Shown here: piece by piece, positions 21,770-33,995 of the stretch
How positions within the stretch are numbered: position 1 is the first letter of the stretch
Layout: every line of letters starts with the position of its first letter
Assembly: GCA_963921195.1 (NCBI GenBank)
Contig: OY992536.1
Span: forward strand, 240,472,023-240,536,022
Length of the DNA: 64,000 bases
Direction: 5' to 3'
Origin: Pegoplata infirma
Taxonomy: Eukaryota > Arthropoda > Insecta > Diptera > Anthomyiidae
The notes under the pieces: model-generated
The model's input: the letters and a program-made list of their open reading frames with translations, nothing else
Told to the model about the DNA's origin: nothing
The model's database searches: none
Program-made: the position numbers and the translations under genes

Positions 21770-22110
21770 CCCAATAAGCACATTTAAAATTCAAGTGCAA
21801 ATCAAGTATAAATCAACTGTAAATCAAGCCCTTATTTCCAGTCTATGCTTGATTTATACTTGAATTACACTTGAATTCAATAGCATTCTCCAGCAAAACG
21901 GATACTTGAATTCAAGCGCTGTTTTTACGCTTGAAAACCAGGGAAAAGGCTGTAAAAACAGGGCTTGAATTCCAGTGTCCGTTTTGCTGGAGTATGCTAT
22001 TGAATTCAAGTGTAGTTCAAGTATAAATCAAGCAGGGGCTGGAATTTAGGGCTTTATTTACACTTGTTTTATACTTGATTTGAACTTGAATTTTAAAATT
22101 GCTTATTGGG
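21770..22110. mobile_element. Palindromic MITE with CCCAATAAGCA ends
   Basis: Left end CCCAATAAGCACATTTAAAA, right end TTTTAAAATTGCTTATTGGG. Between them, long inverted arms are full of CTTGAATT/AATTCAAG words and meet near 21945. TT may be the duplicated target. It is nested in the hAT at 19805-22259. Confidence 0.8.
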
Positions 22111-22798
22111 TTTTTTATCTTAAATTTAAAATAAATGTTTTGTTTTCTAAAAATGTAAAAAAAATGTAAGTGAAAAAATGTTCAAGCGAAAAAACAAAAT
22201 TTTGAAAAAAAAAAAAAATTTTAGGCCCCCCCCAAAATAAATTCCTGTGTACGTGCCTGGAGTGTAAGTAGATAAAATATGCTCGTGAGTGTGTGTCGTT
22301 AGAAATTTTCTGTCGTGAGCCCATCTCTAGTTTAAACTTATGCATTTTTTTATAAAATAATTATTTTTTATGTTATTGTAATGCATTATGCATCCAATTA
22401 TAAATAATGCATTATTTCAAACTTTCAAATAATACATAATGTAACCAAATATAAGTCATCCATGATTTAATGTTTAGAAATAATAAATATGAAATACATT
22501 TTCTCCAATGATCATGCATTACGTAGCAAATTATTAGTAATGCATTATTTTTCACTTGAAAATAATACGTTGTGGAACAAATGTTTGGTAAGACATCCTA
22601 AAATAATGCTACAAATAAGTTATATGCATTACCTGGTAATGTGTTATATAATCACTACCCATTACCAAAGTTTTGCTGGGATGAGACTTAAAAGAATAAT
22701 TTCACTATTAATTGAAACTAAATGAAATATGTCCTTGTAAATTATTTAAAAATGTAAGTTCTTAAAAGTTTTCAGTGTACAACTCAGACGGAGAGCAA

Positions 22799-23531
22799 CC
22801 CAGCAAAACTTAGATTACCAAATAAGGTATAAAATAAGGTATATGATCTCTTATTTTATACATTGCAGCATTGATGATTTTAACAGGCGATGAGACTCAA
22901 AGTAATGCATCCACATTATCACATAGAATACCAGTAAGGTATAAAATAAGTCATAAATTTATAACAAAGAATACCAGTAAGGTGTAAAATATATGATATT
23001 TTATAGGTTACGAGTAAGGTATATAATATAGCATACCAGAACGTAATATATAAGGTGTTACGAGTAGTGAAAAAGTAATTTTGTATTAAATTTACTCACG
23101 TGATTGTAAGTGAGTGTAAGTAGATATAATATGCTAGTGAGTGTGTGTCGTTAGAAAATTTCTTGTCGTGAGCCCATCTCTAGTTTAAACTTATGCATTT
23201 TTTATAAAATAATTATTTTTTATGTTATTGTAATGCATTATGCATTTAATTATAAATAATGCATTATTTCAAACTTTCAAATAATACATAATGTAACCAA
23301 ATATAAATCATCCATGATATAATGTTTAGAAATAATAAATATGAAATACATTTTTCCAATAATCATGCATTACGTAGCAAATTATTAGTAATGCATTATT
23401 TTTCACTTGAAAATAATACGTTGTGGAACAAATGTTTGGTAAGACATCCTAAAATAATGCTACAAATAAGTTATATACATTACCTGGTAATGTGTTATAT
23501 AATCACTACCCATTACCAAAGTTTTGCTGGG
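22799..23531. mobile_element. MITE of the CCCAGCAAAA family, copy 4
   Basis: 733 bp, CCCAGCAAAACTTAGATTAC to the inverse of CCCAGCAAAACTTTGGTAAT, flanked by AA/AA. Comparison with the empty site in F1 (GAGAGCAAAACTC) confirms a 2-bp AA duplication. Nearly identical to copy 3. Confidence 0.92.
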
Positions 23532-23560
23532 AAAACTCAAAGTTCCCTCAATATAGACAT

Positions 23561-24240
23561 CCCAGCAAAACTTAGATTACCAAATAAGGTATAAAATAAG
23601 GTATAGGATCTCTTATTTTATACATTGCAGCATTGATGATTTTAACAGGCGATGAGACTCAAAGTAATGCATCCACATTATCACAAAGAATACCAGTAAG
23701 GTATAAAATAAGTCATAAATTTATAACGAAGAATACGAGTAAGGTGTAAAATATATGATATTTTATAGGTTACGAGAAATGAAATAATATAGCATACCAG
23801 AAGCTAATATATAAGGTGTTACGAGTAGTGAAAAAGTAATTTTGTATTAAATTTACTCACGTGATTGTAAGTGAGTGTAAGTAGATAAAATATGCTCGTG
23901 AGTGTGTGTCGTTAGAAATTTCCTGTCGTGAGCCCATCACTAGTTTAAACTTATGCATTTTTTTTATAAAATAATTATTTTTTATGTTATTGTAATGCAT
24001 TATGCATCCAATTATAAATAATGCATTATTTCAAACTTTCAAATAATACATAATGTAACCATATATAAGTCATCCATGATTTAATGTTTAGAAATAATAA
24101 ATATGAAATAAATTTTTTGCAATAATCAAATGTGGAACAAATGTTTGGTAATACATCCTAAAATAATGCTACAAATAAGGTATATACATTACCTGGTAAT
24201 GTGTTATATAATCACTACCCATTACCAAAGTTTTGCTGGG
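23561..24240. mobile_element. MITE of the CCCAGCAAAA family, copy 5
   Basis: Same ends as copy 4 and flanked by AT/AT (23559-23560, 24241-24242). It has lost a short segment near 24125 relative to copies 3 and 4 (the AATAATCATGCATTACGTAG region). Confidence 0.9.
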
Positions 24241-24242
24241 AT

Positions 24243-24671
24243 ATAAACAATTTTTAAAAATAATTCACGGCAGAAACTATAGTGAATCACATCTGATTTC
24301 GTGCATTACATAGTAAAAGATATAAATTTGTTAAAGGCAATGTTAACAAATCAAAAGAATATGTTAGAGCAAGTCCATTGGTGAGAATGCCCTTTTAACG
24401 CTGTTAAAATTTCAGAAAGGCGTTTATTCGTCTTGTTAAGCAATAAATTTTCAAAGTTTGTTGGAGAGCCAAATATTGGATTTTTTTGCAAAAATTTTTA
24501 TTTTGTGGGTTTCACTCGGTAACCGTAAGTTTTACGAAAAATATTGTTTCAAAAAATATGGAGAATTAAAATTTATAAACAAAAAAAAAAAAATTAAAAA
24601 ATTGCATCAAAAATGCTAAGGATCCATCCATTTAAAAAGGGTCCATTCTGAAGTTTGACACTAACATGCAA
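24243..24671. repeat. Weak dispersed repeat
   Basis: TTTTAACGCTGTTAAAATTTC, GTTAAGCAATAAATTTTC and GTAACCGTAAGTTTTACGAA resemble blocks at 39470-39690. Otherwise unassigned. Confidence 0.4.
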
Positions 24672-24870
24672 GGAGAGGACTTTCATGCAAATGCATGTTT
24701 TTCCCCTTTGATCAAGGACGACATAAACAAAATATCTTTCCGAATCAAAGAATTTGCTTTAAAATTGCATCGATTCGTTAGTGCATATTTTGCTTAAAAT
24801 GTATAATATTCCATATTTTGCATATTTTAAGGTCATATTTTGTATAAATTTAAGTTTTTTTTTTAAACTA
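24672..24870. mobile_element. Degraded left half of the TAGGGATGAG hAT MITE
   Basis: GAGAGGACTTTCATGCAAAT, ATCTTTCCGAATCAAAGAAT, AAAATTGCATCGATTCGTTA and repeated CATATTTTGC words align with 16743-16930. The right end is not seen. Confidence 0.6.
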
Positions 24871-24966
24871 TTTTTTTTATCTATTTTTAAGTTTTTTTTA
24901 TGACATTTTTTTTATATTAAAAAAATTATTATTTTTATTTTCTGATATTTTGATTTTTTTATTAAC

Positions 24967-25735
24967 AATTCCACACCAAATGTCCAGCGAAAAAAATTAT
25001 GTGTACCGTAAATTTCGGAATAGGTTGTATGGATAGCCCTATTTGGAACTAAGAAAATTGCATTTTTGGTTTTTCAAAAACTGGGCAAAGAATGAAAAAT
25101 GGAAAATTTGTGTCGAGTTGCCTTGTTTAAATATTTATCAAATTTATACAGAATGCACCACAATCTCAAAAATTTACATTCTTGAATAGTTTTGTATGGG
25201 CTATCGACTTAATTTTTTTTTTTTTTAATTTTCAGAAAGAGTTCTGAAATTTTCCATTTTTTAAAAAGTCAATTTATTAAAAATCCGACCGCTTTTGTTT
25301 TTTTTATTTGTTATTTCTTAAAGATTAGATGTTTGTCTATCCACACAAAAAAATTCAGTCATGTCTTTTTCGTTTTTTCGAGCAAATCGCATTTGAACTT
25401 TGAATTTCATAAAAATTTAGTAATTTGCTTGTATTTTCTTGTTTCATCAGAGCGTATGAGTAACATTTTTGCAAATATTTAATACTCATTCGCAACGTTG
25501 AAATAAGAAAATACACGAAAATTACAAAATTGTTATGAAATTCAATATTCAAATGCGATTTGCTGGAAAAAACAAAAAAGACATGACTGAATTTTTTTGT
25601 GTGGATAGACAAACATCTAATCCTTAAAAAATAACAAATAAAAAAAAAGGGCAGATTTTTGATAAATTGACTTTTTAAAAAAATGGAAAATTTCAGAACT
25701 CTTTCTGAAAATTTTCAAAAAAAAAAAAAAAGCAT
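24967..25735. mobile_element. Foldback element, group A, copy 2 (truncated)
   Basis: Begins within the TIR at ATTCCACACCAAATGTCC and continues through the left arm and loop. The right arm stops inside the block TTTCAGAACTCTTTCTG, so the right terminus is missing. It is more diverged than the copies at 160 and 48091. Confidence 0.75.
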
Positions 25736-25779
25736 TTTATACATGTTTTTATTTAATTTTTGTTGAAAAAATTAAACAG

Positions 25780-25945
25780 AAGAAGTTCATGGTCTGGCGC
25801 ACCCTTTTTGGGGGCGTGGACATAAAAAATAATTAATGTAATAAAAAAATTGTAAAACTTAAGTGCAAAAATCATATTTATTAATTTTAAATGAGTTTGT
25901 AAACATTTATCGCTAGGAAAAAGGTGTCCCAACGGTCTCCCGATG
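25780..25945 (+). mobile_element. mini-me internal fragment
   Basis: TTTTTGGGGGCGTGGACATA, GTAAAACTTAAGTGCAAAAA, GTTTGTAAACATTTATCGC and AAGGTGTCCC align with the 39085-39260 part of the full mini-me. No ends are present. The CACTG element at 25961 is inserted just beyond it. Confidence 0.6.
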
Positions 25946-25960
25946 TAATGTCTCAGATTA

Positions 25961-28777
25961 CACTGTATAACAATTTCAACATATTTCCAAAATTACCGAA
26001 AATTGATTTTGGTAAAGGAGACCAAAAAATAAAAATAACGTGTGTCGGGGTTTTGAAAGATCACATCGGATTTTTTTAGAAACGGTTAAAGTTTCCCAGC
26101 TTTGAGCTGTTCTTATAGCATATCGGCATAAAAAACTATGTTTTCTTTGCATCTGGGGTGTAGGGTATGTTCAGCAACTTTGTAGTAAATATTTTTTGGT
26201 TTTTGGTGTTTGTGTTAAGTTTTTGGCGTTGGTGTTTTCTGACATGTATAGTAGAAATTTATGGACAACATTTCTGTAGAACATTTAATACCCCAAAGTG
26301 GGGAATAATTGACTTTTTTTGTCCAATTTTGCCTACATGTCGCAATTCTTTACCGAATTTGGTTTTTCTTGTTTTGTATTTTAGCTAATAAAATTCTGCA
26401 TCGATCTGTAATGTTGGATTTAAAAAAAAAAAAAATCGGATTACTTTTTATATTTTCCTAAAGTTTCGAAAATTTAAATTTTTTCACAATTTTTGCAATA
26501 AAAAATGTATTAGGCAAGGAACGAATATGCTTTATAGACTAAATTAAAGGTATTGGAACCCCTTATCAACGACGTAATTGGTATTTGAAAATATATTATT
26601 ATTTTGGTTTTTAAACCCATACAAATATTCAAGAATTTTCACTTATAAAAGCTTATAACTTTAAAACTAATGTACCAATTTTAATGAAATCTTATTTAGA
26701 TTAAAGCTTATGTTTTTCTTAGTCATAATTAGCAAACAAAATTTTTTTAAAAAAATATTTTATTTTTGTTTAAATTTTACCTTATGATATTTGGAATTTT
26801 AAAATTATTTTTTAGTCTGTTTAAAAAAAAAGTTGTTACATTATAAATTTGAAAAAAAGTTAAACAGTTTTGCAAAAATACTTTATTTATCGTTGAAATT
26901 GGTACATTATTAAAAATGATATACATAGGTACTAAAAAGTGAACATTTTTAAGTTTTCATATGTTTATAAAAAGCAAAATAATAATTTATTAGCAAATGC
27001 TATTCACACCGTTTATAAGGGTTTCAGATACGTTAAATCTTGTCCATACAGCTTATTAGTCCCTTGCCTATTAAATTTTTTAGAGCAAAAATTCCAAAAA
27101 AATAATATTTTCTGAAGTTTAAAAAAATATTTAGAGAAAACTAAAACGTTTTTAAGAAATCCGCGATGACAAATCGATGTGGAACTTTGTTGGCTAAAAT
27201 TCAAAAAAAGAAAAGCTAAAATCTGTTAAGAATTGCGACCAGTAGGCAAAAAAGTCAATTTTTCCCCACTGTGCGCCCTCCCAATTTTTCGTGGTGTTTT
27301 TAACAGTTTCTTAGAATATAGCCAATAATTGCCGGTATGCGGGGGAATTAGAAGGTTAATGTATTCCACAAAAATATTAGCCATAATATTTTCTACAAAG
27401 TTCCTCAACACATAATTTTATATACCGATATGCTGCAAGTACAGGCCAAAGCTGGGAAACTCTAAAATAAAATTCCGATGTGATCCGATGTGATCAGATG
27501 TGATCAAAACGACGACACACATGGCAAAAATATTTGCCAGAATATTTTCTACAAAATTGCTGAACATATCCTAAATATCAAATGTAAAGAACACATAGTT
27601 TTATAGTAAAGTTCAAGATTGCCCATTAAAAAAAATTACAAAAAAATTAACCCTTAATGGACAACCATGAATTTTTCAGGTTTTTGGTGTTTTTTAGTCT
27701 GTCCCAAAAATGGGCTCTTTTTGGAATTTCGCTTGGTAATATCGAAAAAAATTATGCGTTTTACAGAGCTAATAATGGAAAAAATAATCAAAAAAAAATT
27801 GGAGTCGGTCTTTGCCACCCTAAAACCTGTTAAAGTTCACAATCGTAGTGTATTTTGTAAATAAAATATTTTTTGTTTTGACCGCTATTGGTGTCAAAAT
27901 TTGCAAAGTGTTGAGTACATTGAGGGAAAAATATTTAAATTGTTGTTGTTTAATAATTTTGGTTCAACAGTGCTTTTTAAGAAAAAATCTAATTTTTTGG
28001 TAATATTTCACTTTAAATTTTTATACTGACGCGGATGTAACTCAAGCATGTTCAATAGGATACTTTAAATCGTTCATGTTCTTTTAGTACAATTTTAAGT
28101 AACTTAAAACAAAAGTCGAAAAAAACAGGTTTTTGTCGCAGGTTTTTGCAACAAAAATTTAATAAGTCGATTAAATTTTATCATGCAAATATTTTTCCCT
28201 TTATGTACACCACATTCCGAAAATTTTGACAGCAATTGCGGCCAAAACGAAAAATATTTTTTTTTTTTGAAAAAATACACTACAAAATTTCTAACTTTAA
28301 CCGGTTGTTGTGAATTATTTTTCCCATAGTCAGATTTCGAAAGAGCATCGTTTTTTTTTTTTTTTGCTATTACCTGAAATTTAATTTTTCAAGACAGGCT
28401 AGCGTTTGTGGTAATTTTTGGGCTTTAGCGTGTTCTGACATGTACAGTAAAATTTTATTGCCAACATTTTTGTAGAACATTTCATCACCACCCTCTTCTT
28501 CTTTCGGGGGTGTTTTTACGATTTGTTAGAATAAAGCCAATAATATTATATTTTCTACAAAGTTGCTGAACACAACCTTCACCTCAGATGTAAAGATAAC
28601 ATAGTTTTATATACCGATATGCTGCTGGAACAGGCCAAAGCTGTGATTCTTTAACCGTCTCTAATATAAAATTTCAATGTGATCTTTCCAAACGCTGACA
28701 CCCGTAAATCTTTTTTTGGTTTCCTTTACCAGAATCAAGCTTCGGAACCCCGTAGTTTTCTTCACTGTTATACTGTG
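25961..28777. mobile_element. CACTG/TTA-TSD foldback element, copy 2
   Basis: Ends CACTGTATAACA and the inverse of CACAGTATAACA, flanked by TTA (25958-25960, 28778-28780). The left arm (25961 to about 26780) is mirrored twice: once at about 26790-27560, and again as the outer right arm at about 28420-28777. A section without obvious mirror (27600-28420) lies between. Shared words include the inverse of CATGTATAGTAGAAATTTAT and AGCATATCGGCATAAAAAAC. No transposase ORF. Same family as 9042-11881 and 54611-55826. Confidence 0.8.
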
Positions 28778-28780
28778 TTA

Positions 28781-29372
28781 TTAATCGAATAATCGCTACT
28801 CTTCTGCATAATAAATGTATGCAAATTAAATATTTGCGGTTTTGCATGGCCATTACACGTGGAAGAAGAAAAAAAAAATATTTATCATCACAAAATCGAG
28901 TAAGAACAAAAAAAAGGCCGACCACAAAATTCGTTGCAAATAGAAAATTAACTTATATAAAACCAAATACAATAAAGATATAAAAACCATCAACAATATG
29001 TTTTTGTTGTTCATAAAAATTTTAAATCCTTACGAAAAAGCTGTTAAAAGTTGCTTTTTTATGACCATAAACTCATAGCAGTCTAGCAAGATGAATATAT
29101 AATAAGAGGAGTTAAAAACATATCAGGCACCAAACATAAATTAAAAAGCTTTAGATATCAAAAAAGTGTTGGTGCCTTGTTTTAATCCAAAAAGAGTCTG
29201 CTGTCAAGTAGAAGTCCAGGTTTCTAAAATGTCAAAAAGCTTTAAAGAAGATAGTGATTTCGTTACCCAAATCTACTAATAGGTTACTAATTACAGGCGC
29301 GGAAACAGCTGTTGGGTTTGGGGGGGGGGGGGGAATTTTTTTTTTTTGCTAAAAAAAAATTTTTTTACAGGG
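28781..29372. other. Unassigned sequence with a poly-G run
   Basis: No family match in the window. A run of 14 or more G (about 29319-29333) is followed by poly-T just before the truncated left edge of the group B foldback; it may mark a degraded insertion boundary. Confidence 0.4.
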
Positions 29373-32300
29373 AACTTCATTGTTTTTGATGACCCGTTCA
29401 AAAGATATCGAATTTTTAAAAGTAGTTTGGTAGTTTGTTCCTTTACTCAAACTTCTTTTACTCATAACTTCTTCAATAATGGTCCAAATTTAATTTTTTT
29501 TTTCAAAATTTTTATTTTTACGTACTTTTTAAAAAAAAATCCCAAAAAATTCTTAAAAGCGCTCTAGTATGCGATTTTTAAGTTTTAAAATTTAAATCTC
29601 ATTTTTGAAAATGTTTGTACTCTTCGATTTTTTTGAAATTTTTTTGTGTAAAACTTCTATCGATTCTACAAACGATTTTTTGCCCAGTAGGGTAATGGGA
29701 TAAGGATTATTACTATTTTTTTAAATTTTTTGTAAATATTTTATTGTAATTTTCCAATCTTAAAATCATTTCTACTGCTCCAATGGTGCGTCATAGAGGG
29801 GTCTTTTATACGACCGATCCCCATTAATTTTTACGCCTAAACCTTTCTTTGAAACAAACTATCTCCAATTTCTAAGGGGTCTCCCACACAAAACGACATT
29901 TTTTGAATTTGCTCCAACCGCTCTAACTGCCCTAATAGTGCCCTTAGAGCAACAAAATGTATGACTGATCCACAATAGTTTTTTAGTCCAAACGTTTTCT
30001 CTGAACACACCTACCCTCTATCTTTAACTGTTAAGGCGGTCCCCATACATTTTTTTATTTTTTGTAAATTTTTTTTATTTTATCAGCTTCTACCGGTCCA
30101 ATGGTGCGTCAAAAAGGGGTCATTAGTGAGACCGACCCCCATTTATTTTTACCCTACAATATTTTCTTAAAACATATCTGCGCCCTATCTCCACTCCCTA
30201 AGTGGGCTTTTTTTAGTCCAAACATTTTCTCTGAACACACCTACCCCCTATCTTTAAGAATTAAGGCGGTCCCCATACAATGTTTTTATTTTTTGTAAAT
30301 TTGTTTTATTTAATCAGCTTTTACCGGTCCAATGGTGCGTCCGAGAGGGGTCATTAGTGAGACTGACCCCCATTCATTTTTACCCTTCTACATTTTTTAA
30401 AACATATCTACGCCCTATCTCCACTTCCTAAGTAGGCTCCCATACAAATAATCGTTGGAGCAAATTTTATAACAATGTAGTTTTGAATGTAAGCCCATTT
30501 AAGGAGTGGAGATAGGGCGTAGGTATGTTTTACAAAAATGTTGGAGTGTAAAAATAAATGGGGGTCGGTCTCACAAATGACCCCACTAGGACGCACCATT
30601 GGACCGGTAGAAGCTGATCAATTAAAACAAATTTACAAAAAATAAAAAAAAATTGTATGGGGACCGCCTTAATAGTTAAAGATAGAGGGTAGGTGTGTTC
30701 AGGGAAAGTGTTTGGACTAAAAAAATATTGTGGGTCGGTCATATATTTTATTGCTCTAAGGGCACTATTAGGGCAGTTAGAGCGGTTGGAACAAATTTTA
30801 AAAAACGTCGTTTTGTGTGGGAGCCCCTTTAGAAATTGGAGATACGGTATTAGTTTGTTCCAAAGAAATTTTAAGACGTAAAAATTAATAGTGGTCGGTC
30901 TTTTAAAGGACCCCTCTATGACGCACCATTGGAGCAGTAGAAATGATTTTAAGATTGGAAAATTTTTTAAAAAAATTTTAAAAAATAGTAATAATCGTTA
31001 TCCACCGAAGTTTTACACAAAAAAATTTCAAAAAAAAATCAAAGAGTATATGGGGCATTCCAGGCCAAATCACACACTTTTAGACCCGACCCCTTTCGAT
31101 TTATTTTATTTTTAGATATGTTTTAGTACTTATTAAATGCAACTTGGAAACCAATTTTCAGCCTTTTATTCCAAGATGGTGCTGAGTAATCAATTTTTCA
31201 AAATGGCGATTTTCTCACAAAAATTCAAAAATTTAAATTTTTAAATAATTTTGACCATTAAAAATAAAGATATCTTAAAAAAAGTTGGACAACGTTTTGT
31301 TGGTATTTAAATGTAGTTTTAGAAAAAAAATATGAAAAAATTATTCGAGGTAATTATCACTTATTTTTTGACGTTTAAAAATTAAAATTGACTTTTTGAA
31401 AAAGTCCGACACATAATATTTTTTTGTAAAAAACTATAAAATTTCTACTCTATATTATGCAACTTTTAAGCCATAACTCGAGATGTGATCGCCATTCTTT
31501 CTATTTTTTTTTTTTTAATTTTTAAAATTGCACCTTTTATTTTTTTGCTCTGATATATTTTGTATGGTGCTCCAACAAAAATAAGTTGGTAGATATTGAC
31601 CCTTACTTACCCTAGATACATTCATTTCGAGGTAAAAATATGTCTCACAAAAATTTAGGACGATCGGAAATGGGTAAGGCGTTTAGCATGGTCCTTGAAG
31701 TTTAAAAAACGGATTACAAGGAAAAATGTGAATTTTATTCTATTTTCGCAATTTTTTTGATATTTTAAGTTAAGTTTTAATTTAAGTGATTACAGAATTA
31801 TGATGTGGAGTAAAATTCCTTTCTAATAAGGTACTAAAAACTAAAATCGGTTGAAAATCAGCCTAGTTATTACAGCTTCCCCAGGCATCTAGCGTTTTTT
31901 TAAATTTATTAAAATTTTCTACTGTTATGACATTTTTTCATTATTCATGTTTCAGTGTAATATTTTTTTCGTTTTTTCCAAATTTTAAAACAAAAAAAAT
32001 TTTTTTTTTAAATAGAGGTTTCAAAGGGAATTTTTAGCATTAATTTAAAACATGTTAGCAAAACACAATATGAAAAATACTTGTCATCTAAATACATTTG
32101 AATTTGAAGAATAAAAAAATGTTATTACAGTAAAAAAATTTCAATGAATCTCAAAAATCGGATTGTATTGCTTAATCAAGTGGTCCGCCATACGTTAGAT
32201 GCCTGGGGAAGTTGTAATAACTTGGCTGATTTTCAACCGATTTTAGTTTTTGGTACCTTATTAGAGAGGCATTTTACTCAGTATTATAATTCTGTAACCA

Positions 32301-33373
32301 CTTGAATTTAAACTTAACTTAAAATACCAAAAAAATTGAGAAAACAGAAAAAAATTAATATTTTTCCTTGTAGTCCGTTTTCTAAACTTCAAGGCCCATG
32401 CGGAACGCCTTAATCATGTCCGATCGTTCTTAATTTTTGTGAGGCGTATTTTTACCTCGAAATGAATATATCTACGGTAAGTTAGGGTCAGTATCTACCA
32501 ATTTAATTTTTTTGGAGCACCATATAAAATAAATCAGAGTCAAAAAATAAAAGGTGCAATTTTCAAAATTTAAAAAAAAAAATAGAACAAATTGCGATCA
32601 CATCTGGAATTATGGCTTAAAAGTTGCGTAATTTAGAGTAGAAGTTTTAGAGGTTTTAAAAAAAGTCGAAGGTTTCGGACTTTTTCAAAAAGTCGATTTT
32701 AATTTTTAAACGTTAAAAAATAAGTGATAATTACTTGAAATAATTTTTTTAATATTTTTTTCCAAAACTACATTTAAATACCAACAAAACGTTGTCCGAC
32801 TTTTTTTATGATATCAATATTTTTAACTGGTCAAAATTAATTGAAAATTTTAATTTGTTCATTTTTTTGAAAAAATCACCATTTTGATTACTCAACACCA
32901 TCTTGAAATTAAAGGCTAAAGATTGGTGTCCGAGTTGCATTTAATAAGTACTAAAACATATCCAAAAATAAAATAAATCGAAAGGGGTCGGGTCTAAAAG
33001 TGAGTGATTTGGCCTGGAATGCCCCATATACGTTTTCAAAAATGAGATTTAAATTTTAAAACTTAAAAATCGCATACTAGAGCACTTTAAAGAATTTTTG
33101 TGGATTTTTTTTAAAAGGTACGTAAAAAACAAAAATGTTTGAGAAAGAAAATTTGTAGTTTGGACCATTATTGAAGAAGTTATGAATAAAAGAAGTTTGA
33201 GTAATGGAACAAATTACCAATTTTTAAAAATTCGATATCTTTTGAACGGTTCATCAAAAAAATCTGAAAATTTACCACGAAGGAGTTTTCGAAGGGTACT
33301 AAAAACATAAACAAATTAGGAAAATCTAAAAATAAAATTATTCAAAGTGTCCGATTTAACATGGAATGCCCCA
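29373..33373. mobile_element. Foldback element, group B, copy 2 (left-truncated, carrying a group C element)
   Basis: Starts inside the left arm at TTTTGATGACCCGTTCAAAA and ends with ACATGGAATGCCCCA. The interior is a series of modules starting CAATGGTGCGTC at 29781, 30099 and 30330, mirrored as GACGCACCATTGG near 30589 and 30919. The centre is near 30465. The left arm therefore has one module more than the right. Modules contain the inverse pairs GACCCCCATTTATTTTTA and TAAAAATAAATGGGGGTC. A group C element (31051-33026) sits in the right arm. The right end abuts a mini-me fragment (33374). Confidence 0.85.
31051..33026. mobile_element. Foldback element, group C (TA target)
   Basis: Left end TGGGGCATTCCAGGCCAAAT, right end closing GGCCTGGAATGCCCCA, with TA on both sides (31049-31050, 33027-33028). 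The flanks rejoin to the uninterrupted B arm seen near 8925 and 15065 (AAAGAGTACAAA). Arms of nearly 1 kb meet near 32030. Blocks such as AGACCCGACCCCTTTCGATT and CCAGGCATCTAGCG are mirrored. No ORF. Its central 350-400 bp on each side is homologous to the core of the different element at 59935-62207. Confidence 0.88.
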
Positions 33374-33711
33374 TATAATATTGATCCATGATCGATTCTA
33401 AAACATTATGTGAATGTCCGTCTGTCCGTCCGTCTGTTTGTAGATGGCACGATGCAGTCCAAAATAAAAGAGGTATCCTAATGAAATTTGGCAGAAATAT
33501 GTATAATGGTCCTAGGCAGGTTAAGTTCGGAAATGGGAAAAATCGGACTAGGAGGAAAAAAGTTCCCCCTTTGAGAACTAAATCAACCTCTGAAAAAATA
33601 CAGCTTTTGTACATATTTTGTTTTATATTTTTTGTTAAACAAATGAAACATTTGGTATATTTATCGCGATGGAAAGGTGCTCTCAACGTCTCCACTAACC
33701 TCATCATTTTT
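33374..33711 (+). mobile_element. mini-me fragment
   Basis: ATTGATCCATGATCGATTCT, a short GTCCGTCTGTCCGTCCGTCT block, GATGCAGTCCAAAATAAAAG, AATCGGACTAGGAGGAAAAA and GTTCCCCCTTTGAGAACTAA follow the order seen at 3336-4037. The 5' part is missing where foldback B abuts, and the 3' end is missing. Confidence 0.8.
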
Positions 33712-33713
33712 TG

Positions 33714-33990
33714 AGACTTTATCTCATAGAAAAATTCTAATATTCAGAAACATTTTAGGATTCTTAGACATTTTTCATAGAAGAATTTCTATAAAAAAAA
33801 TTCTCCTGTAGAAAAATTTCTCGATTTTTCCTGTAGAAAACTTTTAAGGATTTTCCTATAGAAAACTCTCAATTTTTTCTCAAAAAAAATTCTTAAATTT
33901 TTTTTATATAGAACAATTTAAACATTCCGCGACATTTTTCCTTTAGAAAATTTTTAAGATTCTTTAACATTTTTCATAGAAATTTTTTTC
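33714..33990. repeat. Degenerate A/T-rich short-period repeat
   Basis: Repeated (C)ATAGAAAAATTCT, TTTTCCTGTAGAAAA and GATTCTTAGACATTTTTC words. They resemble badly decayed 35-bp units of the hAT arrays but the register is lost. Confidence 0.4.
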
Positions 33991-33995
33991 AGATT

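Larger units (their letters stand above)
19805..22259. mobile_element. hAT-type element carrying a 35-bp tandem array (copy 1)
   Basis: Ends CAGGCACGTACGCAGG and the inverse of CAGGCACGTACACAGG. The 8-bp GAGTGTAA is duplicated (19797-19804, 22260-22267). The unoccupied site is visible in the sister MITEs (GTGAGTGTAAGTAGATA near 23110 and 23875). A subterminal GGGCCCCCCC block lies near each end. There is no transposase ORF. The interior is mostly a degraded array of a 35-bp unit (20440-21690) plus a nested palindromic element (21770-22110). Confidence 0.92.
19485..22680. mobile_element. MITE of the CCCAGCAAAA family, copy 3 (split by a hAT)
   Basis: Starts CCCAGCAAAACTTAGATTAC and ends with CCAAAGTTTTGCTGGG. 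AT flanks both sides (19483-19484, 22681-22682). A hAT element (19805-22259) is inserted inside; without it the MITE is about 733 bp and nearly identical to 22799-23531. Typical internal blocks are TAAGGTATAAAATAAG and TAATGCATTATGCAT. Confidence 0.9.
22681..24240 (+). repeat. Second unit of a tandem duplication (flank plus MITE)
   Basis: Repeats 19340-22680 in order: flank F, then a CCCAGC MITE. Here F is itself split by another MITE (22799-23531), leaving F-left at 22681-22798 and F-right at 23532-23560. The order of events is readable: F plus MITE was duplicated, the second F then took a MITE, and the first MITE took a hAT. Confidence 0.85.

Noticed and set aside
22681..24240. Five separate unrelated MITE insertions in a cluster
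   Set aside because: The repeated flank shows that two of the copies arose by tandem duplication of a flank-plus-MITE unit.
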